From assembly GCA_020866945.1 (NCBI GenBank), contig JAJBVW010000166.1, forward strand, positions 1 through 24,467: a stretch of DNA of 24,467 bases. Reading direction: 5' to 3'. How positions within the stretch are numbered: position 1 is the first letter of the stretch; every line of letters starts with the position of its first letter. The notes beneath the pieces are model-generated. The model was not told the DNA's origin and did not search any database. It saw only the letters and a list, made by a program, of their open reading frames with translations. The stretch is from Oscillospiraceae bacterium. Its GTDB lineage: Bacteria > Bacillota > Clostridia > Oscillospirales > Oscillospiraceae. Positions 1-7,070 of the stretch are shown here, one piece after another. Both the position numbers and the translations under genes were made by a program.

Positions 1-1
1 T

Positions 2-1429
2 GATTACGTCAAAGGCCTCGGCTGTAACGCGCTGGGGATCAATCCATGCTTTGATTCACCCTTTAAGGACGCGGGCTACGAGGTGCGTGACTACAAGAAG
101 GTAGCGCCGCGGTATGGCACAAACAATGACCTGTACCGTCTTTTCGGCGAGGCGCATCGCCGCAGTATGCACGTGCTGCTGGATCTGGTACCCGGTCATA
201 CCTCAGAAGAGCACACCTGGTTTAAATTGAGCGGAAAGGCAGAGAAAAACGAATATTCCAACCGCTACATCTGGACAAACGGCTGCTTCGAGGCGGCATA
301 TGGATTTCCGTACATCGGCGGGGAATGTGAGCGCGAGGGCGTGTATGTATTGAATTTCTTCAAGTCCCAGCCCGCGCTGAATTACGGATTTTTTGAATGC
401 AAAGAGCCATGGCAGCTGCCAACAGATCATCCGGACTGTATCGCCACGCGGGAGGCAATGAAGGATGTCATGCGTTTCTGGCTGGATCACGGCTGCGATG
501 GCTTTCGCGTGGACATGGCAGACTCCCTGGTGAAAAATGACGACGAGGTCAAAACCGGCACCTGCGCAATCTGGAGTAATGTTCGTGAAATGCTGGATGC
601 AGAATACCCGGAGGCGGCCATCATCTCGGAATGGAGCAATCCACAGCTTTCACTGAATGCCGGATTCCATATGGACTTTTATCTGAATCGTCGCGGAAAC
701 GGCTATAACTCGCTGCTTCGTGATTATGAAAGCGGGGAGGATAACAGCTTTTTCCGCAGGGATGGACAGGGAGACATCACCCGGTTTCTGCGCGATTACC
801 TGCCAAAATATACCGCCACGAAGAACGACGGATACATCAGTATGTTCACCTGCAACCATGACACGCTTCGCCCGCGATACAATCTGAACGACCGGGAGCT
901 GAAAATCGCTTACACGTTCCTGTTCACAATGCCAGGCGTGCCGTTTCTGTATTATGGAGACGAGATCGGTATGCGCTATCAGAAGATTCCGACGAAGGAG
1001 GGCGGTTACTTCCGCACAGGCTCCCGCACACCAATGCAGTGGAACCAGGAAAAGAACGCCGGATTTTCGACCTGCCCGCCAGACGCTCTTTACCTTCCTG
1101 TGGATACTTCAGCAGATGCTCCCAATGTGGCGTCTCAGGAGGCGGACGAGGCCTCTCTTCTCCACACGCTGAGAGAACTGCTCACTCTGCGTCATACATA
1201 CGAGGATCTCCAGGCCGATGCAGATTTCGAGGTCGTCTATGCTGAAAGCGGGGAACTTCCGTTTGTCTATCGTCGAGGCAACATCCTCATCGCACTCAAT
1301 CCTTCCGGACAAACGGTTCATGCGCCGGTGAACGCAGGAGAAAGAGCTGTAATTTATGCAATCGGCGGAGAAGCCGCCACAGAGGACGGGATTACTCTTG
1401 CGCCGCAGTCGTGCCTGGTGCTGAAGTAG
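2..1429 (+). CDS. GH13 alpha-glucosidase-like glycoside hydrolase (5' truncated)
   Basis: The reading frame is open from base 2 and ends at TAG 1427-1429, so the N-terminus lies outside the window; a GTG at base 83 is an internal Val, not a start. All four GH13 signature regions are visible: region I (DLVPGHTS, near 185-208), region II (DGFRVDMA, nucleophile Asp codon 512-514), region III (ISEW, acid/base Glu codon 629-631) and region IV (CNHD, near 853-864). Further on is a GSRTPMQWN...NAGFS segment typical of oligo-1,6-glucosidases, trehalose synthases and related GH13 enzymes, then a short C-terminal beta domain. Family knowledge predicts retaining cleavage or transfer of alpha-glucosidic bonds, probably in the cytoplasm. 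Region I carries Gly where most GH13 members have Asn (DxVxNH). The exact substrate cannot be read from the sequence. It is followed directly by a terminator, so it ends its own transcription unit. Confidence 0.88.
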   Translation, partial: DYVKGLGCNALGINPCFDSPFKDAGYEVRDYKKVAPRYGTNNDLYRLFGEAHRRSMHVLLDLVPGHTSEEHTWFKLSGKAEKNEYSNRYIWTNGCFEAAYGFPYIGGECEREGVYVLNFFKSQPALNYGFFECKEPWQLPTDHPDCIATREAMKDVMRFWLDHGCDGFRVDMADSLVKNDDEVKTGTCAIWSNVREMLDAEYPEAAIISEWSNPQLSLNAGFHMDFYLNRRGNGYNSLLRDYESGEDNSFFRRDGQGDITRFLRDYLPKYTATKNDGYISMFTCNHDTLRPRYNLNDRELKIAYTFLFTMPGVPFLYYGDEIGMRYQKIPTKEGGYFRTGSRTPMQWNQEKNAGFSTCPPDALYLPVDTSADAPNVASQEADEASLLHTLRELLTLRHTYEDLQADADFEVVYAESGELPFVYRRGNILIALNPSGQTVHAPVNAGERAVIYAIGGEAATEDGITLAPQSCLVLK

Positions 1430-1463
1430 CTTATCATCATGGTCAACCTGTAGAAATCATAAA

Positions 1464-1488
1464 ACGGGGACGTAAGTCCCTGTTTTTT
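1464..1488 (+). terminator. Rho-independent terminator after the GH13 gene
   Basis: An 8-bp stem (ACGGGGAC 1464-1471 with GTCCCTGT 1476-1483, one G-U pair) closes a 4-nt GTAA loop and runs into a T tract at 1483-1488. It separates the GH13 gene from the parS/parA region. Confidence 0.85.
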
Positions 1489-1499
1489 ATTTCCTGTGT

Positions 1500-1515
1500 T
1501 GTTTCACGTGAAACA
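1500..1515. promoter_or_regulatory. parS: parS site 1 (ParB binding site)
   Basis: TGTTTCACGTGAAACA is a perfect 16-bp palindrome identical to the Bacillus-type parS consensus. It lies between the GH13 terminator and the parA promoter. ParB nucleates here and spreads to build the partition complex. Confidence 0.97.
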
Positions 1516-1535
1516 TTTGGAATCCTTCGACAGAA

Positions 1536-1551
1536 TGTTTCACGTGAAACA
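1536..1551. promoter_or_regulatory. parS: parS site 2 (ParB binding site)
   Basis: This is a second perfect copy of TGTTTCACGTGAAACA, 36 bp from the first (start to start, 20-bp gap). Its palindrome extends to 20 bp (1534-1553) and so touches the parA -35 element at 1552-1557. That placement suggests ParB bound here could also repress parA transcription. Confidence 0.97.
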
Positions 1552-1579
1552 TTGAAATTCCCAAATAGTCTGGTATAAT
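1552..1579 (+). promoter_or_regulatory. Sigma-A-type promoter of the parA-parB-serS operon
   Basis: The -35 TTGAAA (1552-1557) and -10 TATAAT (1574-1579) are separated by 16 bp, with an extended -10 TGG just upstream (1571-1573). The Shine-Dalgarno AAAGGAGG (1597-1604) sits 10 nt before the parA ATG. Confidence 0.85.
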
Positions 1580-1614
1580 AGGAAAGCACAAAAACCAAAG
1601 GAGGCGCGTACCGC

Positions 1615-2382
1615 ATGGCCCGCATCGTCTGCATTGCAAATCAAAAGGGAGGCGTGGGAAAAACCACGACCGCCGTGAACCTGTGCGCCGCCATTCGGGA
1701 GAGAGGCCGAAACGTCCTGCTGATAGACGCGGACGCCCAGGGCAACGCCACCACGGGACTTGGCGTGGACAAGCAGGAGGGCGCCACGCTCTATGATGTT
1801 CTCATCCGCGGCGTTCCCGTCCAGGAGGCCATACAAAAGACCCCCTATGGGGACGTGCTCCCCTCCAATCTGAACCTTTCGGGCGCGTCCGTGGAGCTGG
1901 TGGATGCCCCAGAACGGGAGCAGGTGCTGAAAAAAGCGCTGGAACCTGTAGGCAGCAAATACGAATACATATTAATTGACTGCCCGCCCTCGCTGGGTCT
2001 TCTGACCCTGAACGCGCTGTCTGCGGCGGATGGGGTACTGATTCCCGTCCAATGTGAGTTTTACGCCATGGAGGGGCTGACAGACCTGATAACCTCCATG
2101 CGGCTGACCAAACGGAGCTTTAATCCGGGGCTGAAAATCGAGGGCATCGTGCTGACCATGTACGACAAGCGGCTGTCCTTCTCCAGCCAGGTGGCCAGAG
2201 AGGTAGAAAACTATTTCGGCAAGGCGGTTTTCAAAACCGTCATTCCCCGGAACGTCCGCATCGCAGAGGCCCCAAGCCACGGAAAGCCCGTGGCAGCCTA
2301 TAACCGGCTTTCCAAGGGCGCGGCAGCGTATGACAGCCTGGCGCTCGAATTTTTCAAGCACAACCACGTGACAGAGCTATAA
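1615..2382 (+). CDS. parA: Chromosome-partitioning ATPase ParA (Soj)
   Basis: This 255-residue protein is a deviant-Walker-A ATPase of the MinD/ParA class. It has KGGVGKTT at residues 11-18, the switch I DADAQGN at 38-44, and the Walker B-like IDCPPSLG at 121-128. The IPRNVRIAEAPSHGKP block near 210-225 is typical of Soj proteins. ParA dimerises on ATP binding, coats the nucleoid non-specifically and is released by the ParB N-terminal tail, moving origin regions apart; Soj proteins also modulate DnaA. The length is normal and there is no N-terminal DNA-binding extension, so it is the short chromosomal type. It is the first gene of an operon with parB (12-nt gap) and serS. Start choice rests on AAAGGAGG at good spacing. 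Confidence 0.97.
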   Translation: MARIVCIANQKGGVGKTTTAVNLCAAIRERGRNVLLIDADAQGNATTGLGVDKQEGATLYDVLIRGVPVQEAIQKTPYGDVLPSNLNLSGASVELVDAPEREQVLKKALEPVGSKYEYILIDCPPSLGLLTLNALSAADGVLIPVQCEFYAMEGLTDLITSMRLTKRSFNPGLKIEGIVLTMYDKRLSFSSQVAREVENYFGKAVFKTVIPRNVRIAEAPSHGKPVAAYNRLSKGAAAYDSLALEFFKHNHVTEL

Positions 2383-2394
2383 GGGAGGACAAGC

Positions 2395-3273
2395 ATGGCA
2401 ACAAAAAAAGGACTGGGAACCGGTCTGGGCGCCCTGTTCGGGGAAGAATCGGCTCTGTCCCCGGCGGATACGCTGCCCATCAGTCGGGTAGAGCCGCGCA
2501 GCGGACAGCCGCGAACAAATTTTGATGAGCCAGCGCTGCAGGAGCTGGCGGATTCCATCGGACAGCACGGCCTTTTGCAGCCTATCACCGTGCGGCGGCT
2601 GGACGGCGGATATTATCAGATAATCGCCGGGGAACGCCGGTGGCGCGCGGCCCGCATGGCGGGACTCACAGAGATCCCCGTGCGCATCGTAGAGGCCGAC
2701 GACCAGAAGGTGCAGGAGCTGGCGCTGGTGGAAAACCTCCAGCGAGAGGATTTGAACCCCATGGAGGAGGCTCGAGGCTATCGGGCGCTGATGGATGATT
2801 TTGGTCTGACGCAGGAGCAGGTCAGTCAGCGCGTGGGAAAAAGCCGCCCCACCGTGGCAAACGCCCTTCGGCTGCTGTCACTGCCGAAGGAGCTTATGGA
2901 GATGGTAGAACAGGGCCAGCTCACGACCGGACACGCCAGGGCGCTGCTGCCCATTGGAGACAAGGCTGTTCAGCTGGAGGCCGCGCGGCAGGTGATAGAA
3001 AAGGGCCTTTCCGTCCGGCAGACGGAGGCGCTGGCCGCTGCGCTGATAAAAAAGCCCAAAGACCCGGGGCCGGAAAAGCCCCAGGAGATTGATTACGCCG
3101 CCCATGTCAGCGCACAGCTCGGTCAGGCTCTGGGGCGGAAGGTGCATATCGTAGACGGCCGGAAAAAGGGCCGCATCGAGCTTGAATATTACGGGGCCGA
3201 CGACCGGGAAGCCCTGCTGGCGGCGCTTTTTACGCTGCAAGAAATGAACAGGGGAGAGAAAGACAATGCTTGA
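2395..3273 (+). CDS. parB: Chromosome-partitioning CTPase / parS-binding protein ParB (Spo0J)
   Basis: This 292-residue protein has the whole ParB layout. The basic tail KKGLGTGLGALF (residues 4-15) is the element that stimulates ParA. The N-terminal CTPase domain holds GERRWRAAR (79-87) and ENLQRED (113-119). The helix-turn-helix at about 138-164 (LTQEQVSQRVGKSRPTVANA) reads parS, and a linker rich in K, P and E leads to a C-terminal dimerisation domain. ParB loads at parS, closes as a CTP-dependent clamp and slides along DNA. Its targets lie just upstream of its own operon (1500-1551). GGGAGG precedes the ATG. The last 8 nt overlap serS. Confidence 0.97.
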   Translation: MATKKGLGTGLGALFGEESALSPADTLPISRVEPRSGQPRTNFDEPALQELADSIGQHGLLQPITVRRLDGGYYQIIAGERRWRAARMAGLTEIPVRIVEADDQKVQELALVENLQREDLNPMEEARGYRALMDDFGLTQEQVSQRVGKSRPTVANALRLLSLPKELMEMVEQGQLTTGHARALLPIGDKAVQLEAARQVIEKGLSVRQTEALAAALIKKPKDPGPEKPQEIDYAAHVSAQLGQALGRKVHIVDGRKKGRIELEYYGADDREALLAALFTLQEMNRGEKDNA

Positions 3274-4570
3274 CATCAAATTTGTGCGGGAAAATCCCGA
3301 AGCCGTTAAAGAGAACATCCGCAAGAAATTCCAGGAGCAGAAGCTGCCCCTGGTGGACGAGGTCATCGACCTTGACGCCCGCCTCCGGGCCGCCAAGACG
3401 GAGGCCAACGAGCTGCGGGCCAATCGGAACGCCCTTTCCAAGCAGATAGGAATGCTTATGGGGCAGGCAAAAAAAGACCCCTCCAAAAAGGAGGAGGCAG
3501 AGAACGTGAAGGCCCAGGTGGCCGCCCAGGCCGCCCGCCTGGCGGAGCTGGAAAAGCTGGAGCCGGAGATGGAGGAGCAGCTGCGGGAGAGTATGCTGGT
3601 CATTCCCAACATGATAGATCCCTCCGTCCCCATCGGCCCAGACGACACCCACAACGTAGAGCTGGCCCGGTTCGGGGAACCCACCGTCCCAGATTTTGAG
3701 ATTCCCTATCACGCGCAGATCATGGAGAGCTTCAACGGCTTGGATTTGGACGCGGCCCGCCGCGTGGCCGGAAACGGGTTTTATTATTTCAAGGGCGACA
3801 TTGCCCGCCTCCATTCCGCCGTCCTGGCGTATGCGAGAGATTTCATGATAGACCGGGGCTTTGTCTATCACATTCCCCCCTATATGATTCGCTCCAGCGT
3901 CGTCACCGGCGTCATGTCCTTCGCGGAGATGGACGCGATGATGTATAAGATTGAGGGCGAGGATTTATATCTGATTGGCACCTCCGAGCACTCCATGATT
4001 GGCTCCTTCATTGACCAGATTTTGGAGGAATCCTCCCTGCCCATCACGTATACCAGCTATTCCCCCTGCTTCCGCAAGGAGAAGGGCGCGCACGGCATCG
4101 AGGAGCGCGGCGTTTACCGCATCCATCAGTTTGAAAAGCAGGAAATGATTGTCGTCTGCAAGCCGGAGGACAGCATGGCCTGGTATGAAAAGATGTGGCG
4201 CTATTCCGTGGAGCTGTTCCGCACGCTGGACATCCCCGTCCGGCAGCTGGAGTGCTGCTCCGGCGATTTGGCCGATTTGAAGGTGAAAAGCTGCGACATC
4301 GAGGCATGGAGCCCCCGTCAGCAAAAGTATTTCGAGGTCTGCTCCTGCTCGAATCTCGGAGACGCGCAGGCCCGCCGCCTGAAAATTCGCGTCCGTGGCT
4401 CGGACGGCAAGCTCTATCTTGCCCACACCTTGAACAACACCGTGGTCGCCCCGCCCCGTATGCTTATCGCCTTCCTGGAAAACAACCTCCAATCCGACGG
4501 CACCGGCAAACTCCACGCCGCCCTCCAGCCCTATATGGGCGGCAAAACGGTTCTTGTGCCGGAAAAATAA
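3266..4570 (+). CDS. serS: Seryl-tRNA synthetase, archaeal-like sequence type
   Basis: This 434-residue class II aminoacyl-tRNA synthetase charges tRNA-Ser, and probably also tRNA-Sec if one exists. The N-terminal long coiled-coil arm (about residues 28-110) binds the tRNA variable arm. The catalytic core contains motif 2 (CFRKEKGAHG, Arg270) and motif 3 (HTLNNTVVAPPRMLIAFLEN, Arg398). The core differs from the usual bacterial pattern: TSEH (239-242) in place of TAEV, SPCFRKE...GAHG in place of CFRSEAGSAGRDTRG, and NNTVVAPPR in place of NGSGLAVGR. These features recall archaeal and eukaryotic SerRS. It overlaps parB by 8 nt and is probably translationally coupled to it. No T-box leader exists, since the gene is internal to the operon. 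Confidence 0.93.
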   Translation: MLDIKFVRENPEAVKENIRKKFQEQKLPLVDEVIDLDARLRAAKTEANELRANRNALSKQIGMLMGQAKKDPSKKEEAENVKAQVAAQAARLAELEKLEPEMEEQLRESMLVIPNMIDPSVPIGPDDTHNVELARFGEPTVPDFEIPYHAQIMESFNGLDLDAARRVAGNGFYYFKGDIARLHSAVLAYARDFMIDRGFVYHIPPYMIRSSVVTGVMSFAEMDAMMYKIEGEDLYLIGTSEHSMIGSFIDQILEESSLPITYTSYSPCFRKEKGAHGIEERGVYRIHQFEKQEMIVVCKPEDSMAWYEKMWRYSVELFRTLDIPVRQLECCSGDLADLKVKSCDIEAWSPRQQKYFEVCSCSNLGDAQARRLKIRVRGSDGKLYLAHTLNNTVVAPPRMLIAFLENNLQSDGTGKLHAALQPYMGGKTVLVPEK

Positions 4571-4606
4571 ACTGCATATAAGTGCCTATAGTCCCAGATT
4601 CAAAAT

Positions 4607-4636
4607 CAGCGCCGGTGGAAAAATCCACCGGCGCTG
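4607..4636. terminator. Bidirectional terminator between serS and argF
   Basis: A perfect 13-bp stem (CAGCGCCGGTGGA 4607-4619 with TCCACCGGCGCTG 4624-4636) closes an AAAA loop. It is followed by CCTATTTT on the plus strand and by ATTTTG on the minus strand, so it can stop both serS and the convergent argF. Confidence 0.85.
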
Positions 4637-4661
4637 CCTATTTTGTTGAAAACCTTTTGAT

Positions 4662-5654
4662 TTACCGCCCGATGCACCCCACAAGCACGGCCTTAATCGT
4701 ATGCAGGCGGTTCTCGGCCTGGTCAAAGACCTTGCTGGCGCGGCTGCGGAACACCTCGTCCGTAACCTCCCGGATGTCATAGCCCAGCTCCTTCTGCTCT
4801 TTGGCCATGGTGGTCTCAAAGTCATGGAAGGAGGGCAGACAGTGGAGGAAAATGCAGTCCGGGTTCTCCGTGGCCGCCATGACCTGCTCCGTCACCCGAT
4901 AGGGCGTCAGCAGCTTCACGCGGGCGGGAATCAGCGCCTCCTCGCCCATGGAGGCCCATATGTCCGTATAGACAGCGTCCGCACCTTTTATGTCTTTCAA
5001 ATCGCTGGAAAACCGGATGCTCGCCCCGGTCTGGCTCCCCAGCTCGCGGCAGTAGTCCATGACCTCCTGCGCCGGCGCAAGCTCCTGCGGGCCCCAGCCC
5101 ACATAGTCCACGCCCAGCTTGGCGCAGACAATCATCAGCGCGTCGGCCATATTGTTCCGGGTATCCCCGCAAAACGCCACCTTGCACCGATGCAGGGGCT
5201 TGGCCGCGTTCTCCTCCAGCGTCATCATGTCCGCCAGAGCCTGCGTGGGGTGGTCGGTGTCCGTCAGGCCGTTGAATACCGGCACGCCGGAAAAGCGGGC
5301 CAGATCTTCCACCAGCGACTGCTCATAGCCCCTGTATTCAATGCCGTCAAAAAAGCGGCCCAGCACCTTGGCCGTGTCCTCGATGGATTCCTTTTTCCCC
5401 ATCTGGGAGCTTTTCATGTCGAGATACGTCACCCCGGCGCCCTCATCCCGGGCCGCCACCTCAAAGGAGCAGCGGGTACGGGTGGAGGTCTTTTCAAACA
5501 GCAGCACAATGTTCTTGCCGCGCAGGGTATCCCCCAGAATGCCACTGCGCTTTTTTTGCTTCAAATCATGCGCCAGGTCTAAAAAATATCGTATCTCCTC
5601 CGGGGAGAAATCCCTCAGGGTCAAAAATGAACGACCCTTCACATTCACAGCCAT
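4662..5654 (-). CDS. argF: Ornithine carbamoyltransferase
   Basis: This 330-residue enzyme transfers the carbamoyl group from carbamoyl phosphate to ornithine to give citrulline. The carbamoyl phosphate site STRTR is at 57-61, HPTQ at 135-138, the ornithine SMG loop at 235-237, and HCLP at 271-274. The C-terminal AENRLHTIKA is also typical. The length matches the family. A strong AGGAGG precedes the ATG. No arc genes (deiminase, carbamate kinase) or other arg genes are adjacent, so an anabolic role is more likely than a catabolic (arcB) one, but the sequence does not settle this. I see no clear ArgR box in the 61-nt gap upstream. It lies downstream of and in the same direction as the Fe-ADH-like gene, with which it may be co-transcribed. 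Confidence 0.95.
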   Translation of the reverse strand: MAVNVKGRSFLTLRDFSPEEIRYFLDLAHDLKQKKRSGILGDTLRGKNIVLLFEKTSTRTRCSFEVAARDEGAGVTYLDMKSSQMGKKESIEDTAKVLGRFFDGIEYRGYEQSLVEDLARFSGVPVFNGLTDTDHPTQALADMMTLEENAAKPLHRCKVAFCGDTRNNMADALMIVCAKLGVDYVGWGPQELAPAQEVMDYCRELGSQTGASIRFSSDLKDIKGADAVYTDIWASMGEEALIPARVKLLTPYRVTEQVMAATENPDCIFLHCLPSFHDFETTMAKEQKELGYDIREVTDEVFRSRASKVFDQAENRLHTIKAVLVGCIGR

Positions 5655-5715
5655 GCTTTCTTTCCTCCTGATTTTCCAAGTTATAACTCGCTTTTATAAA
5701 TAATTAGATTTCTTA

Positions 5716-6906
5716 TTAAATAGAGAGGATTACATCCATACATTTTTTTGCCGTCCATACCACCGGACAGGCATATCGCGGGTTTGCCTCCGCCGCCGCA
5801 AGGTCTCCTATCTCCTCCGCCGTGACGCCGGATAAGTTTTCCAGCCCGTCCGGCAGACCCATGCGGAAGGCCATGCCCCGGATGCGATCAATCAGTGCGG
5901 CCGCCCGCTCTCCCCGGGTGCCCTCTGTCTCCAGCCCCGCCTGCTCTGACAGCTTCGCGAGGCTGTCCTGAACAGCATTCCCATATTTTTCCAGAACCGC
6001 CGGCAGCACCAGTCCGCTGGCCAGACCCATGTCCATGCCGGTCACGACCTGAACCGCCCGGCTGATGGCCCGGGCATAGCCGTAGCCCGCATGGGACGCA
6101 GCCTGTCCCGCGAGGCGGGAAGCCCGCAGCAGGCTTTCCCTGTCCTTTTCGCTGCCGCCGCTGTTCCAATACGGCTCAAGGCTCTGAAAATACAGCCCCG
6201 CCGCCTGGGCCGCGGCCCGTTGGGATTTCTCGTTCCCGGCGGAGGACAAAAACGCCTCCACCGCAAGGCACAGCCCATTCATCCCACAGCTTGCGATAAG
6301 CTCCCGCGGCGTGTCCTCGATCAGCGCGGGATCCAGCACCGCGACAGCCGGGACAAGGGAGGGATCCTGTATCAAAAAGCGGTTGCCGCGGCCGTCCGCG
6401 ACCGTCGCGCAGGCCAGGGCCTCCGCCCCGCTGCCGGCCACGGTGGGAATGGCAATTACTGGCGGCAGACGCCGGCCTATTTTGTTCCGGCCCACCATGC
6501 CCATGATTGTCCGGCCCCGGCGCACGCACTGGGCGGCGGCGAGCTTCGTCACGTCGATCACCGGCCCGTCCCCCAGGACGATGAAGCTGTCACACCCCTC
6601 TCCCAGCCAGGAAAGGCGGATGTTCTCTCCGTCGTCCGCCGTGGGCGGATTGGAAAGGGATTCCCATTGGGTAAAGACAATGTCGCTCTCCGAAAGGGTT
6701 CTCAGCAGGCGGTCGGCCCCCTGCGTCTGACCGGCGCCAAGGACGACCATGGGCTTTTTCAGTCGCCTGTCCCGCAAAAGCTGGCCCACGTTGTATATGG
6801 CCCCAGGCCCCAGCTCCGTCTCCTGCTTTTTTGGCGGACGCAAACGGCTGCCCAGCCTATCAAACGCCTGGCAGACCCTGCATCGGGCAGTTGTAAGAAA
6901 ACTCAT
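5716..6906 (-). CDS. Iron-dependent alcohol dehydrogenase-fold protein lacking the metal site
   Basis: This 396-residue protein aligns by eye along the group III alcohol dehydrogenase family. The cofactor loop is LGDGPVIDVTK (about 111-121; the usual GGGSxxD is altered) and PTVAGSGAEA (154-163) matches the family's PTTxGTGSE. The LDPAL...GMxxL...VEAF segment and the C-terminal helical domain follow. The four metal ligands expected by alignment to FucO (Asp196, His200, His263, His277) are here Asn210, Leu214, Arg279 and Met293, with spacings of 4 and 14 residues conserved. The second active-site His (His267) is Arg283. The frame is intact, so this is not a simple pseudogene. Family knowledge predicts that it cannot do metal-dependent hydride transfer. 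Its function is unknown: it might be a structural or regulatory paralogue, or use another chemistry. It is divergent from the MBL-fold gene. Confidence 0.85.
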   Translation of the reverse strand: MSFLTTARCRVCQAFDRLGSRLRPPKKQETELGPGAIYNVGQLLRDRRLKKPMVVLGAGQTQGADRLLRTLSESDIVFTQWESLSNPPTADDGENIRLSWLGEGCDSFIVLGDGPVIDVTKLAAAQCVRRGRTIMGMVGRNKIGRRLPPVIAIPTVAGSGAEALACATVADGRGNRFLIQDPSLVPAVAVLDPALIEDTPRELIASCGMNGLCLAVEAFLSSAGNEKSQRAAAQAAGLYFQSLEPYWNSGGSEKDRESLLRASRLAGQAASHAGYGYARAISRAVQVVTGMDMGLASGLVLPAVLEKYGNAVQDSLAKLSEQAGLETEGTRGERAAALIDRIRGMAFRMGLPDGLENLSGVTAEEIGDLAAAEANPRYACPVVWTAKKCMDVILSI

Positions 6907-6938
6907 GTGTCATTCCCCATCTCCGTAAAAATCGGCAT

Positions 6939-6966
6939 ATTATACGTCTATTATAGAGTATCACAA
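6939..6966 (-). promoter_or_regulatory. Promoter of the Fe-ADH-like gene
   Basis: On the minus strand, TTGTGA (6961-6966) and TATAAT (6939-6944) are separated by 16 bp, 33 nt upstream of the ATG. A GGGGA Shine-Dalgarno lies about 8 nt before the start. Confidence 0.65.
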
Positions 6967-7046
6967 AATGCGGAGAAATGAAAGACTTTCTTCCGTTTCT
7001 TCCGCAAAACGCCTATTTTCTCATACCAAAACCGGGAAAAATATTG

Positions 7047-7052
7047 TATACT
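7047..7052 (+). promoter_or_regulatory. Candidate -10 element for the MBL-fold/ROK operon
   Basis: TATACT lies 18 nt before the ATG at 7071 and is preceded by TTG. No good -35 element is found 16-18 bp upstream, so this is a weak call. Confidence 0.35.
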
Positions 7053-7070
7053 ATCATTGAGGTGATAAAA

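Noticed and set aside
2358..2372. CACGTG at the 3' end of parA as a third parS
   Set aside because: Only the central hexamer matches; the flanking TGTTT and AAACA arms are absent.
3200..3300. T-box leader for serS
   Set aside because: serS overlaps parB, leaving no leader; no T-box sequence (TGGNACC-like) was seen.
5655..5715. ArgR box or attenuator ahead of argF
   Set aside because: I looked for the TGAAT/ATTCA dyad and for a leader hairpin and saw neither; several AT-rich -10-like hexamers exist but none with a matching -35.
6978..7070. Upstream in-frame start of the MBL-fold protein
   Set aside because: The GAGGTGAT ribosome site and the family N-terminus (MTIKWHGHSCF) place the start at 7071.
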